Shown in pieces: positions 1 to 11,460 of a stretch of 64,000 nt of DNA (position 1 is the stretch's first letter; the number at the start of each line of letters is the position of its first letter). The notes beneath the pieces were generated by a model. The model did no database searches, was not told the DNA's origin, and saw only the letters and a list, made by a program, of their open reading frames with translations. The position numbers and the translations under genes are program-made. This stretch comes from Acorus gramineus (lineage: Eukaryota > Streptophyta > Magnoliopsida > Acorales > Acoraceae): the NCBI GenBank assembly GCA_030737835.1, contig CM060854.1, forward strand, positions 15,887,213-15,951,212, written 5' to 3'.

Positions 1-800
1 AAGTGTTTCATACTCTTCTAGAGAATTATTCTTCATTGTTTTTCTCCTTCGGGGAGCTGAATCTTTTGAGCCTATAGGTCTTCCACGCTTCAGGCGTGTT
101 TTTGTTGATTCATTAGCCGGCATATTAGCAGTTTTTCCTATTGGAACATTAATTCGAGCTGGAGTATTAGCAGCTGGAATATGTGATTTCATCACTTTTG
201 CTGCATCATTGAATGCATCTGGCAATTGATGCGCAATTCTTTGAAGATGGGTGATTCTTTGCACTTCAGTTTCACATTGATTAGTGCGAGGATCAAGATG
301 AGACAAAGATGGAGTTTTCCATGTAAGTTCACGTCGTTCTTCTGGCGACGGATTTTCTCCCCCTAACGACGGGAATATTGTCTCATCAAAATGACAATCC
401 GCAAATCGAGCGGTAAAAACATCCCCTGTCAATGGTTCAAGATATCTTATAATAGAAGGAGAATCAAAGCCTACATAAATTCCCAATCGACGTTGAGGGC
501 CCATTTTAGTTCGTTGTGTAGGGGCAATAGGAACTTGTACAGCACAACCAAAAATTCGAAGATGTGAAATATTTGGTTGATGACCCAGTACGAGCTGTAA
601 AGGGGAATATTGATGATAAGCAGTTGGCCGAAGGTGAACTAATGCTGCTGCATGCAATATAGCATGACCCCAAGCTGAAACGGGTAATTTTGTCCTCAAA
701 AGCATAGGACGTGCAATTAGCTGAAGATGCTTAATAAATGATTCAGCTAATCCATTTTGGGTGTGCACATGACAACAGGGTGTTCAACATCGATGCCATG
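1..800 (-). mobile_element. Copia pol fragment, distal integrase and linker region
   Basis: Read on the minus strand, this stretch encodes copia-type polyprotein sequence typical of the second half of integrase and the variable linker before reverse transcriptase; for example a QNGLAES-type motif lies close to position 740. It stops at the target duplication CCATG (796-800), where a solo giant LTR is inserted. The matching other part starts near 10500. The family assignment is firm; the element is interrupted. Confidence 0.8.
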
Positions 801-1063
801 TGTTATATATGTGTCACTTTTAGCCTGCTGGTAACCGTTGGAGCATTCTGGCAGTTTTCTGTTTTTTTTCGATTTTCGATCGGAACCGCTAATTTTTGGA
901 CTGTTAGCTATCGTTCTGAGTTAGAGGACTCCGATTGGAAATCTAACTGCATATTTGGTGTCCTGGTGCCATTTTAGGCCTCTCACGAAAATTTCATCGA
1001 ATTCCGGTAACGTTTCCAAAATTTCACAGTTCCGGGGCGTATCCGGGTTTTTAAGTCACTTGA

Positions 1064-1071
1064 TATATATA
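1064..1071 (+). promoter_or_regulatory. Probable LTR TATA box
   Basis: TATATATA in the context TTGATATATATAGTGAG, at the same relative place as TATATAA 6644-6650 in LTR 3 and, in reverse, at 10141 (LTR 2), about 37919 (LTR C) and 57685 (LTR F). It is followed by a CT-rich leader. Confidence 0.5.
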
Positions 1072-1197
1072 GTGAGATCTAAAATTAGATGGGCACTATT
1101 CATCATCCCTACCAAATTGCTTCCTCTCTCTCCTCTCTCTTTTTCTCCCATTTGAAGCCCTTAGACCCCTCAAACCCAAAAACCTAAAGCATAGGAA

Positions 1198-1222
1198 GTG
1201 TAGATCGGGTCCCGATCTACAC
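1198..1222. promoter_or_regulatory. 25-bp perfect palindrome in giant LTR 1
   Basis: Arms GTGTAGATCGGG and CCCGATCTACAC flank a single central base. It lies about 130 bp downstream of the LTR TATA box, so it would fold as a hairpin in the leader RNA. The same palindrome is intact at 6778-6802, 9990-10014, 37768-37792 and 57536-57560. Confidence 0.8.
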
Positions 1223-1589
1223 CCCGGTGCTTTCAAATCCGAATTCCGGCGAGTTTTGCCCCTCCGTCCCCCCTCTCTTCTTCCCTGATTTGAACCATTT
1301 CGGAGGTGGGAGTAGATCCGGGCGTTGGAAGCCTTTTGGGAGAGGTTTCGGTGCGCGGAGAGCAACCGGACTTCCCTTCCTCCCCTTGGTAAGGTCTTTT
1401 TCTTCTCTTTTTATGCTTAGATGTATGTTAGGAGAGTGGAAATGAGGTTGGGTGGTGGTCGGCGGCGGTGGGTGGCTGTCGAAGGGCTGTGGGGTGGTGG
1501 TCGGAGGCCATTGGTGGCCGGAGGTGGGTGGTAGAGGAGCTCGGGCATGTGGGCTGGTAGTCCCGGGCAGCAGGCAGCACAGGCAGGCG

Positions 1590-2440
1590 CAGCTGGCTAG
1601 CAGTGGCGGGGCGCGTGCGCGCGTGCGCGCGGACGTGCGCGTGGGCGTGAGCTCGGGTTGGCGCTGGGGGTGCTGAGTGCTGGGCGTGCTGGGCGCGCAG
1701 GGAAGACTAGCTCGGGTAGGCTGGGAGTAGGTGCACCAGTTTGCCGGGCGCGCGAGCGCGTGCCCGCGCGGGCGTGCGCTCGGGGGGTGCAGGGGGAGGC
1801 GTGCGGAGTAGGATGGCTGCGGGTTGTGCGAGCAGGGCAGGCCAGCTGGGCAGGCCATGCTCGGGCAGCTGGCAGGGGGCGCTCGGGCATCAGGCGGGCA
1901 GTGCCCAGGCGTGCAGGCGAACGGTGCTCGGGCCACTCGGCGACGCGCGCAGGCAGGCAGCGCGGGCAGGCTGGCAGGCGCGCTGGGCGCGTGCTTGCAG
2001 GCGCGCTGGGCACGTGTTGCGCGGGCGTGCGCGTGGACGCTGGGTGAGGGTCCCGGGTGCTGGGCGAGGGTGCTGAGCGCTGGGCGCTGGGCACTGCAGA
2101 GGAGCATGCGCGCGGGGCGCTGGGCAGAGGCTGGTGGTGCGCGCGGAATGCGCACGGGGAGGAGCTGGTGGTGCGCGCGGGGTACGCCCGGGGCGAGGCG
2201 CTGGGCGCGCGGGGCGTGCGGTGTGCTCGCGGGTCAGTGCGGAGCGTGCGGGGTGCGCGCGGGCTGTTGCGGCGGGGCGCAGTGGGCGCGCGGCGCACCG
2301 GGTGGCTCGGCTGCGGGTCCAGGCGTACGGGCAGGGGCCCGGCGGTGCGCCTGGGTGCGCGGGCTGAGGCGCGGCGGCGCATCCGGGGCGGGTGGCCGTG
2401 CGGGTGGTTGCCGTGGGTTCGGGAGTGAGTCGGAGTGCTC
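1590..2440. repeat. GC-rich low-complexity stretch of giant LTR 1
   Basis: About 850 bases of very high GC and CpG, made of imperfect GCGCGCGTGCG/GGGCGC words without a fixed period. It lies between the donor-like and acceptor-like motifs of LTR 1. Open frames exist on both strands in several phases and translate to Ala/Arg/Pro- or Gly-rich low-complexity peptides. These are not treated as genes. Confidence 0.75.
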
Positions 2441-3559
2441 GGGCTAACGTGCGTACGGGCCGTATGTACGTTTGCCCGAGTGTTGGGTTCTTTTGGGTAC
2501 TTTGTGACTATTTTGATGTAATTATGTATTTAACTCACCGTATAAATGTCTGTCTTGCAGATCTTGACCGGCGGTCGCGCGACGACCCAGATAACCGGTG
2601 AGTGGGACAATCCAACCCAGTAGAGAGGCGTTATACGCATTTGGGCGTATACCGACCTCTCCTGGGGCTCCATGGATTGATATTAACCGTTGTAATGTAT
2701 ATTTCATGCGAGCATGATTTAAATGTAGAATGCATGTTACCCTAGACTTTGTATGTTAGGGACTTGCACCCTTAGGATATGTGTATGAGCCATGCACCAT
2801 GTCCCCTGTTCTCATGCTAGGAAGCCTTGGCCTATGCATGTGTCCTACTAGTTTATTTATTAAATTAAATGCTAGTGTATGTTAAATTGCATGCCTTAGA
2901 TAATATTATAGGGAGGGGCCTTGCGAGGACAGCGGTGAGACCCGGGTTAGGGTACTCCGTGTTCCTTGTTTGGTTGTCGGGATGTCCTGTATCGGGACCT
3001 CATGCTGCCCTCCCAAGGTTCTCGTCCCAATAATATTACATCTCTAGTTGATAATTAAGGATTTACCCATGGTATGATTATTAGCATATTAGTGAATTAT
3101 ATAGGGGAGGGGCCTTGCGAGGACAGCGGTGAGACCTGGGTTAGGGTACTCCGTGTTCCTTGTTTGGTTGTCGGGGTGTCCTATATCGGGAACTCACGCT
3201 GCCCTCCCGAGTTTCTTTCCCCCAATGATATTCCACCCTTGCTAATTATTGTATATGCTCCCCGCATCTTGGTTATGCGCCCTGGAGGAATTCTGAGGAA
3301 TTCATGTCATTAGAATTGTAGAGATGTGTAGTCGGCGGATCCGAGTGGATCATATGCGTATGGATAGGCTGTTCTGTCCCCTTCGTTGGATCCGGTAGAG
3401 ACTGCCCCAGCGTTAGAAAGGTCGGCCCTTCCAAGGGTTCCCATCAGTAGGCGCCTCCTGATTTGGTTTCGGACTGGGCCGAAGTTGTGGGTGAAAGCCA
3501 AGCGGCCTACGGAGTGGAGGAGAGACTATCGGTGGACCAAGGGTGACCAACAGCCTAGT

Positions 3560-3740
3560 CAGTCCCAAAATCCTATGTCACCCGTGGTAGGGTGAGGGTG
3601 AGGGTGTAGTGGGTTAGCGATGAGCGACCCACTGGATTGTGGTTGGATGATTATTAGTCCCAATAGCCTATGTCACCCATTGATGGGTGAGGGTGAGGGT
3701 GTGGTGGTTCGGCGATGTACGAACCACTGGATTATGTTGT
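3560..3740 (+). repeat. G-rich modules with G-quadruplex motif, LTR 1
   Basis: There are two modules of about 100 bp, each with the core GGGTGAGGGTGAGGGTG. In the first (3590-3613) four GGG runs are spaced by 3, 3 and 6 bases, which meets the standard G-quadruplex pattern on the sense strand. Equivalent modules occur in every giant LTR of the TGTTATATATG type. Confidence 0.7.
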
Positions 3741-6700
3741 TATGCCACTTAGAGGATGGATAAATAATTGAATTGTGGTCAATATTGTCTGTGATGCATG
3801 GGTTGTGCTGTTCACTGAACGTGTGGCTCACCCCTCGCATATGTTTTCCCTAGTTGCCACTGAGCCTGAGCTGGAGCCGGAGCAGCAGTTGGAGCTTTCC
3901 GAGGGATTCCTTCAGTAGCGGAGCAGCGCCACGTTCCGCGAGTGCCAGAGGTTATCAGCATCCCTTCTTGGCTGTATGTATTTTATTTCCGTGCTTGGCA
4001 CGCGTTTGTATATATTCAGTTGTATTGGTGTATATTGGCTCTCACAGGACAGATGATTGAGTATCGAGTCTGTAGTATGTTTATTTACAGATTCAGTTTT
4101 AGCTTCCGCATTTGGTGTATATATCATGTCAGCCTCTTTGTTGTCTGAGTGTCATTCTGGTTGTTTGTGTATGATATATTTGTCACGCCCCAGGGCGGCC
4201 GTCCCCGGGACGCGGCAGGTGTATATATCATATCAGAAGCCTACACATGAGGTCAAATATATATACTCTAAAACCACAGATAAAAATGACAACACAGATC
4301 AAACAAGGCTGACATAATATATACACAATATAGCGGAAGCTAAAAATTGAGTCTGTAACTCAAAACATATTACAGACTCGATACACAATCGTCCGTCATG
4401 TGAGAGCCAATATACATAGAAACAACTGAATATATACAGAAGCGTGCCAAGCACGGAAATAAAATACATACAGTCAAGAAAAGGGATGCTGATAGCCTCT
4501 GGCACTCGCGGAACGTGGCGCTGCTCCGCTACTGAAGGAATCCCTCGGAAAGCTCCAACTGCTGCTCCGGCTCTAGCTCAGGCTCAGTGACCACTGGGGA
4601 AAAACATATGCGAGGGGTGAGCCACACGCTCAGTGAACAGCACAACCCATGCATCACAGACAATATTTACCATAATTCCATTATTTATCCATCCTCTAAT
4701 ACATAACAACATAATCTAGTGGTTCGTACTTCGCCGAACCACCACACCCTCACCCTCACCCATCAATGGGTGACATAGGCTATTGGGACTGATAATCACC
4801 CATAGACAAATCCAGCGGGTCGCTCATCGCCAACCCACTACACCCTCACCCTCACCCTACCACGGGTGACATAGGATTTTGGGACTGACTAGGCTGTTGG
4901 TCACCCTTAGTCCACCGATAGTCTCTCCTCCACTCCGTAGGCCGCTTGGTTTTCACCCATAACTTCAGCCCAGTCCGAAACCAAATCAGGAGGCGCCTAC
5001 TGATGGGAACCCTTGGAAGGGACGACCTTTCTAATGCTGGGGCAGCCTCTACCGGATCCAACGAGGGGGACAGAACAGCCTATCCATACGCATATGATCC
5101 ACTCGGATCCGCCGACAACACATCTCTACAACTCAAATGTCATGAACTCTTCAGAGTTCCTCCAGGGCGCATAACCACGATGCGGGAAAATAAGTATAAT
5201 AAAAGCAAGATTGTAATATCATTGGGGGAAAGAACTCGGGAGGGCGGCGTGAGTTCCCGTTATAGGATACCCCGACAACCAAACAAGGAACACGGAGTAC
5301 CCTAACCCGGGTCTCACCGCTGTCCTCGCAAGGCCCCTCCCCTATAATATTCACTAACAGGCTAATAACCATACCAATCATACAACATTATTTATAATAT
5401 TATTGGGACTAGAAACCTTGGGAGGGCAGCATGAGGTCCCGATACAGGACATCCCGACAACCAAACAAGGAACACGGAGTACCCTAACACGGGTCTCAAT
5501 GTTGACCTCGCAAGGCTCCTCCCTATAATATTATCTAAGGCATGCGATTTAACATACACTAGCATTTAATTTAATAAATAAACTAGTAGGGCGCATGCAT
5601 AGGCCGAGGTTTCCTAGCATGAAAACAGGGGGACATGGTGCATGGCTCTCACACCTATCCTATGGGTGCAAGTCCCTAACATAAAAGCCTAGGGTAGCAT
5701 GCATTCTGTATTTAAAATCATGCTCACATGCAATACATATTACTACAGGTTAATATAATCCATGGTGCCCCAGGAGAGGTCGGTATACGCCCAAGTGCGT
5801 ATGACCCCTCTCTACTGGGTTGGATTGTCCCACTCACCGGTATCTGGGTCGTCGCGCGACCGTCCGTCCAGATCTGCAAGACAGACATTCAATATGGTGA
5901 GAACAAAACATAAATACTCTAAATACCCAAACATACAAAACCCACAACTAAACACCTAACACTCGGGCAAACGTGCATACGACCCGCACGCACGCTAGCC
6001 CGAGCACTCCGGCTACCACCCGCACGGCCACCCGCCCTCGGATGCGCCGCCGCGCCTCAGCCCGCGCGCCCCGACGCACTGCCGCACACACGCGCACGCT
6101 CGCGCGCGCCCGCGCGCATCGCGCGTCCAGCCCAGCATGCCCCCGCGCGCACTGCACGCACGGCCCAGCACGCGCGCGCACTGGTCCCCAGCACCGCGCC
6201 CAGGCGCATGCCCAGGCGCCCTGCCCAGCACCCAGGCACAGTGCCCAGGCGCCCTGCCCGCGCGCGCGCACGCCCGCTCGCGCCCGCGCACACCCCCGCT
6301 CGCGCCAGCACCCGCGCGCACGCCTGCGACCACTCCGCGCGCACCCGCGCACCCGCGCGCGACTGCGCCCGCCAGCGCTGTTATACTTGTGTCACTTTTA
6401 GCCTGCAAGTAACCGTTAGAGCGTCCTGGCAGTTTTAAAAATTTTTAGGGTTTTCGATCGGAACCGCTTATTTTTGGACTGTTAGCTATCGTCCTGAGCT
6501 AGAGGACTCCGATTGGAAATCTAACTGCATATTTGGTGTCCTGGTGCCATTTTAAGCCTCTCACGAAAATTTCATCGAATTCCGGCATCGTTTCCAAAAA
6601 TTTCACAGTTCCGGGGCGTATCCGGGTATTTTAAGTCGCTCACTATATAAGTGGGATCTAAAATTTCCGAGGTACTATTCATCATCCCCGACCTTGGACT

Positions 6701-6777
6701 CTCTCTCTCCTCTCCTCCGTTTTTCTTTCGTTTGAGCCCCCTACACCCCTCAAAATCAAAAACCTAAAGCAAGGGAA

Positions 6778-6802
6778 GTGTAGATCGGGTCCCGATCTAC
6801 AC
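6778..6802. promoter_or_regulatory. 25-bp perfect palindrome in giant LTR 3
   Basis: Both 12-base arms are intact with central T, as in LTR 1. It is about 130 bp downstream of the TATAA box at 6644. Confidence 0.8.
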
Positions 6803-7415
6803 TCCGGTGTCTTCAAAACCCGATTCCGACGACTCTAGCCACTCCGTCCCCCTCTCTTTGTCCTCTGATTCGGGCCATTTCGAGGGCCGTGGTAGATCGG
6901 GGCGTAAGAGAGCCTTTGGGAAAGGTTTCGGCGCGCGGAGAGCACCCGGTCACCCCTTCCTCCCCCTCGGTAAGCTTCTTTTCCTCTTTTTTCTTGCTTA
7001 GATGATTGCTAGGGGAGGGTTTTTGTGTTTGGGGGTGGTCGGCGGCAGTGGGGGTCGTCGGAGGGTGGTTGGAGGTGGTCGGAGGTGGTCGGAGGTCGTG
7101 GGAGGGGCGGTGGTGGCGCTCGAGCAGTGGCTGGGCTGTCCCGGGCAGCAGGCAGCAGCGGCAGCGGCCCAGGCAGCGCGCGGGCTGGGCGCGTGCGGGG
7201 ATGCGCGCGTGCGCGCGCGGGCGTGCGTGCGCGCGGCGTGCGCGCGGGCGTGCGCGGGTCTGGCGCGAGGTGCTGGTCGTGCTGGGCGCGCGGGACGGGC
7301 TGGCAGTGCTGGCAGCGAGCGCAGGGGGCCGGTTGGGCGTGCGCGCGTGCGTGCGCGCGGGCGTGCGCTCGGAGGTGCGTGCGAGGTGTGCGCGAGGCGC
7401 AGCGGGGCAGGCGAG

Positions 7416-7625
7416 GTGCGTACGAGGTGCGCGCGAGGTGCGGCAAGGTGGCGGAGGTGCGTGCGAGGTGCGCGCGAGGTGCGGCAAGGTGGCGGAGGTG
7501 CGTGCGAGGTGCGCGCGAGGTGCGGCAAGGTGGCGGAGGTGCGTGCGAGGTGCGCGCGAGGTGCGGCAAGGTGGTGGAGGTGCGTGCGAGGTGCGCGCGA
7601 GGTGCGGCAAGGTGGCGGAGGTGCG
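7416..7625. repeat. 41-bp GC-rich tandem array, about five copies
   Basis: A unit beginning GTGCGTGCGAGGTGCGCGCG recurs at about 7416, 7457, 7498, 7539 and 7580 with almost no variation. It lies in the intron-like part of giant LTR 3. Because 41 is not a multiple of three, successive copies change frame, which helps keep several frames open at once. Confidence 0.85.
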
Positions 7626-9989
7626 CGCGGGGTGCGCGCGGGGCGAGGCGCTGCGCGCGGGGGCGTGCGGGGTGCCCCGGGAAGCGCGGCGGTGCACCCG
7701 GGCGGTCGGGTGGCCGTGCGGGTGGTTGCCGGAGTGCTCGGGCTAACGTGCGTGCGGGGCGCGTGCACGTTTGCCCGAGTGTTAGGTGTTTGTTGTGGGT
7801 TTTGGGGTATTTATTTGTGTATTTAATAATATCTGTGGATTTATACTTACCAAGTAATACCCTGTCTTGCAGATCTCGACGGACGGTCGCGCGACGACCC
7901 GGATAGGGGTGAGTGGGACAATCCAACCCAGTAGAGAGGCGTTGTACGCACTTGGGGCGTATACCGACCTCTCCTGGGGCGCCATGGATAAATATTACCT
8001 GCAATAATATGTAATCCATGCTTGTGTGATTAATATGTGTAGAATGCCTGTTTCCCTAGTCTTTGCTTGTTAGGGACTTGCACCCCTAGGATATGCGTAT
8101 GAGCCATGCAGCATGTCCCCTGTTTTCATGCTAGGAAACCCCGGCCTATGCATGCATCCTACTAGTTTATTCATTAAATTAAATGCTGGTATCTGTTAGA
8201 TCGCATGCCTTAGGATAATATTATAGGGAGGAGCCTTGCGAGGTCAACGCTGAGACCCGTGTTAGGGTACTCCGTGTTCCTTGTTTGGTTGTCGGGATGT
8301 CCTGTATCGGGACCTCGGGCTGCCCTCCCAAGGTTCTAGTCCCAATAATATTATATGTAATGATTGTATGATTGGTATAATTATTAGCATAGTTGGTGGA
8401 TATTATAGGGGAGGGGCCTTGCAAGGACAGCGGTGAGACCCGGGTTAGGGTACTCCGTGTTCCTTGTTTGGTTGTCGGGGTATCCTATAACGGGAACTCA
8501 CGCCGCCCTTCCGAGTTTCTTTCCCCCAATGATATTCCAGCCTTGCTGATTTTTGTACATGTTCCCGCATCTTGATGATGCACCTGGTTGAATTCAGAGG
8601 AATTCATGACATTTGAGTTGTGATGATATGTAGTCGGCGGATCCGAGTGGATCATATGCGTATGGATAGGCTGTTCTGTTCCCTGCGTTGGATCCGGTAG
8701 AGGCTACCCCCAACGTTAGACAGGGCCTTCCTGACAGAGGGCTCCCATTAGTAGGCACCTCCTGATTTGGTTTCGGACTGTGCTGAATGTGGGAGTAGAC
8801 CAGGCAGCCTACGGAGTTGAGGGAGAGACTATCGGTGGACCAAGGGTGACCAACAGCCTAGTCAGTCCCAAAATCCTATGTCCCCATTGATGGGTGAGGG
8901 TGAGGGTGTAGTGGGTTGGCGATGAGCGACCTACTGGATTTGTGAATAGATGTTTACCAGTCCCAATAGCCTATGTCACCCATGGATGGGTGAGGGTGAG
9001 GGTGTGGTGGTTCGGCGAAGTACGAACCACTGGATTATGTTGTTATGTATTGATGGTTGGATAAATAATGGGAATTGTGGTAATTATTGTCTGTGATGCA
9101 TGGGTTGTGCTGTTCACTGAGCGTGCGGCTCACCCCTCGCATATGTTTTTCCCCAGTTGCCACTGAGCCTGAGCTGGAGCCGGAGCAGTAGTTGGAGCTT
9201 TCCGAGGGATTTCTTCAGTAGCGGAGCAGCGCCACGTTCCGCGAGTGCCAGAGGTTATCAGCATCCCTTCTTGACTGTATGTATTTGATTTCCGTGCTTG
9301 GCAAGTGTTTGTATATGTTCAGTTTTATTTGTGTATATTGGCTCTCACAGGACAGATGATTGAGTATCGAGTCTGTAGAATGTTTATTCACAGATTCAGT
9401 CTTTTGCTTCCGCATTTGGTGTATATATCATGTTAGCCCCTTTTGTTGCATGTGTGTCATTCTAGTTGTCTGTGTATGATATATATTATTGACCTCCTGT
9501 GTAGGCTTCTGATATGATACATACACTTGCCGCGTCCCTGGGTTGGCCGCCCTGGGGCGTGACAAGCGCCCAGCTCCACCAGCGCGCACGCCCGCGCGCA
9601 CGTCCGCGCGCGCGCCCCTGCCAGCTGCTGCGCCTGCTGCCTGTGCTGCTGCCACCAGCCACCCTGCCCGAGCACCTCAACCACCACCCACCGGCCACCC
9701 CATGGCCTCCGACAACCCCCCACAGCCCTCCGACGGCCACCCACCGCCGACGACCGCCTCCCAACCTCAAATCCACCCTCCTAACATACATCTACACAAG
9801 AAAAGAGGGGGAAAGAGGCTTACCAAGGGGAGGAAGGGAAGTCCGGTTGCTCTCCGCGCACCGAAACCTCTCCCAAAGGGCTTCCAACGCCCGGATCTAC
9901 TCCCACCTCCGAAATGAGCCAAAACAGAGGAGAAGAGAGGGCGGACGGAGGGGCAAAACTCACCGGAATTCGGATTTGAAAGCACCGGA

Positions 9990-10014
9990 GTGTAGATCGG
10001 GACCCGATCTACAC
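9990..10014. promoter_or_regulatory. 25-bp perfect palindrome in giant LTR 2
   Basis: Both arms are intact with central A (reverse orientation). It lies about 130 bp from the TATA box at 10141-10148. Confidence 0.8.
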
Positions 10015-10499
10015 TTCCTATGCTTTGGGTTTTAAGCTTTGAGGGCTCTAGGGGGCTCAAAAGGGAGAAAAAGAGAGAGGGGAGAGAGAAAATGAAATTG
10101 GTAGGGATGATGAATAGTGATTTTGAAATTAGATCCCACCTATATATAGCGAGCGACTTAAAAACCCAGATACGCCCCGAAACTGTGAAATTTTGGAAAC
10201 GTTACCGGAATTCAACGAAATTTTCATGAGAGGTCTAAAATGGCACCAGGACACCAAATATGCAGTTAGATTTCCAATCGGAGTCCTCTAACTCTGGACG
10301 ATAGCTAACAGTCCAAAAATTAGCTGTACCGATCGAAAACCGAAAAAAAATGAAAAACTGCCAGAACGCTCCAACGGTTACCAGCAGGGTAAAAGTGACA
10401 CATATATAACAGTATATTATTGACCTCCTGTGTAGATTCTGATATTATATATACACTTGCCGCGTCACGGGGACGGCCGCCCTGGGGCGTGACACCATG

Positions 10500-11460
10500 T
10501 GACATACAATAATCATTAAAAGTTTTCGATGTGAATTCACCAGCTCCATCAAGACGTATTGACTTTATAGGATAATCCGAAAAATGAGACTGTAATCGGA
10601 TTATCTGAGCAAGTAGTCTTGCAAATGCAGCATTCCGAGTGGATAATAGACAAACATGCGACCATCTAGCAGATGCGTCTATCAATACCATAAAATACTT
10701 AAATGGTCCACATGGGGGGTGGATTGGGCCACATATATCCCCTTGGATTCTTTGCAAAAATGTTGGTGACTCAACATTGACTTTTGTAGGGGATGGTCTA
10801 ACTATCAATTTTCCTTGTGAGCACGAAGTGCATTGATAGTGATTAGGTAAAAGAATCTTCTGGTTCTTTAACGAATGCCCAAATGAATTATCAATTATTC
10901 GACGCATCATAGTAGATCCTGGATGCCCGAGACGATCATGCCAAAGTGTAAAAATATCTGAATCATAGAACTTCTGGTTCATTACAGCATATGATTCGAT
11001 TGTTTTTATGGTTGTATAATACAACCCAGATGAGAAAGCATGAAGTTTCTCTAATACATGTTTTTGGCCTGAAACAATTGAAGTAATGCATAAATACTCC
11101 ATATTGTTTTCATTGATAGTCTCAATATGATATCCATTGAGACGGATATCCTTAAAACTTAGCAGATTTCTTCTGGATCTTGCTGAATATAATGCATCAT
11201 TAATACAAAATTTTGTACCTCCTGGTAATATTATATTTGCTCTTCCAGAGCCTTCAATTAATTTCGTAGTACCAGAAATGGTATTAACATTTGCATTGAT
11301 TAATGTCAATGTCGAGAAATATTGTTTATTTCGTAGGATCGTATGTGTTGTAGCGCTGTCTGCTAGACAAATGTCACCAACCATACCCATTCTTGTAAAA
11401 AAAAAAATGAAATAAATAAGATAAATATAAAAATAAGAAAAATGGATTTTAGATAACAAA
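10500..11460 (-). mobile_element. Copia pol fragment: protease, GAG-pre-integrase, integrase core
   Basis: On the minus strand this region encodes a copia protease-like segment with the LADSATTHTI motif near 11350, then the GAG-pre-integrase signature LWHDRLGHPG near 10920-10950, a zinc-binding cysteine pair, and the start of the integrase core (GDICGP, FMVLIDA). It ends at the right-hand CCATG duplication (10495-10499). It belongs to the same element as 1-800. Treated as a fossil. Confidence 0.85.

Larger units (their letters stand above)
6379..9564 (+). mobile_element. Solo giant LTR 3, innermost of the left nest
   Basis: An uninterrupted 3186-bp solo LTR. It starts TGTTATACTTGTGTCAC, ends GGGGCGTGACA, and is flanked by the perfect duplication AGCGC (6374-6378 and 9565-9569). 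It has a TATA box TATATAA (6644-6650), the palindrome (6778-6802), a donor-like CGGTAAGC (6970), a GC-rich stretch with a 41-bp tandem array, an acceptor-like TGTCTTGCAG ending 7872, a 36-base micro-exon-like interval closed by GTGAGTGG (7909), two copies of the ~130-bp module (8222-8528) and G-rich modules (8870-9030). It is the youngest of the three. Confidence 0.92.
4181..10411 (-). mobile_element. Solo giant LTR 2 (own sequence 4181-6378 and 9570-10411)
   Basis: This LTR is in the opposite orientation, about 3.04 kb, and sits inside giant LTR 1. On the plus strand it begins TGTCACGCCCCAGGGCGG and ends ACACATATATAACA. The flanks share ATATT, with two extra bases on the right, so the target duplication is imperfect. 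It carries the same landmarks in reverse: acceptor-like CTGCAAGACAG (5874), GC-rich stretch, donor-like TTACC (about 9822), palindrome (9990-10014) and TATA box (10141-10148). Giant LTR 3 splits it within the GC-rich stretch. Confidence 0.88.
801..10494 (+). mobile_element. Solo giant LTR 1 (own sequence 801-4180 and 10412-10494)
   Basis: A solo LTR of about 3.46 kb inserted in the copia element. It starts TGTTATATATGTGTCAC, ends GGGGCGTGACA, and is flanked by the perfect 5-bp duplication CCATG (796-800 and 10495-10499). In sense order it has a TATA box (about 1064), a 25-bp palindrome (1198-1222), a donor-like GTAAGG (1389), a GC-rich stretch (about 1590-2440), an acceptor-like TGTCTTGCAG ending at 2560, two copies of a ~130-bp module (about 2890-3230) and G-rich modules (3560-3740). 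It was later split by giant LTR 2 at 4181. Confidence 0.9.

Noticed and set aside
1217-2382. Long overlapping open frames on both strands (up to 312 codons) in the GC-rich part of LTR 1
   Set aside because: They are low-complexity Ala/Arg/Pro or Gly-rich, open in several phases at once, not conserved between LTR copies, and arise because GC-rich DNA has few stop codons.
6813-8019. Frames of 246-336 codons over the 41-bp repeat array of LTR 3
   Set aside because: The tandem unit is not a multiple of three and the products are repeats of a few residues; no domain is present and it lies in LTR non-coding sequence.
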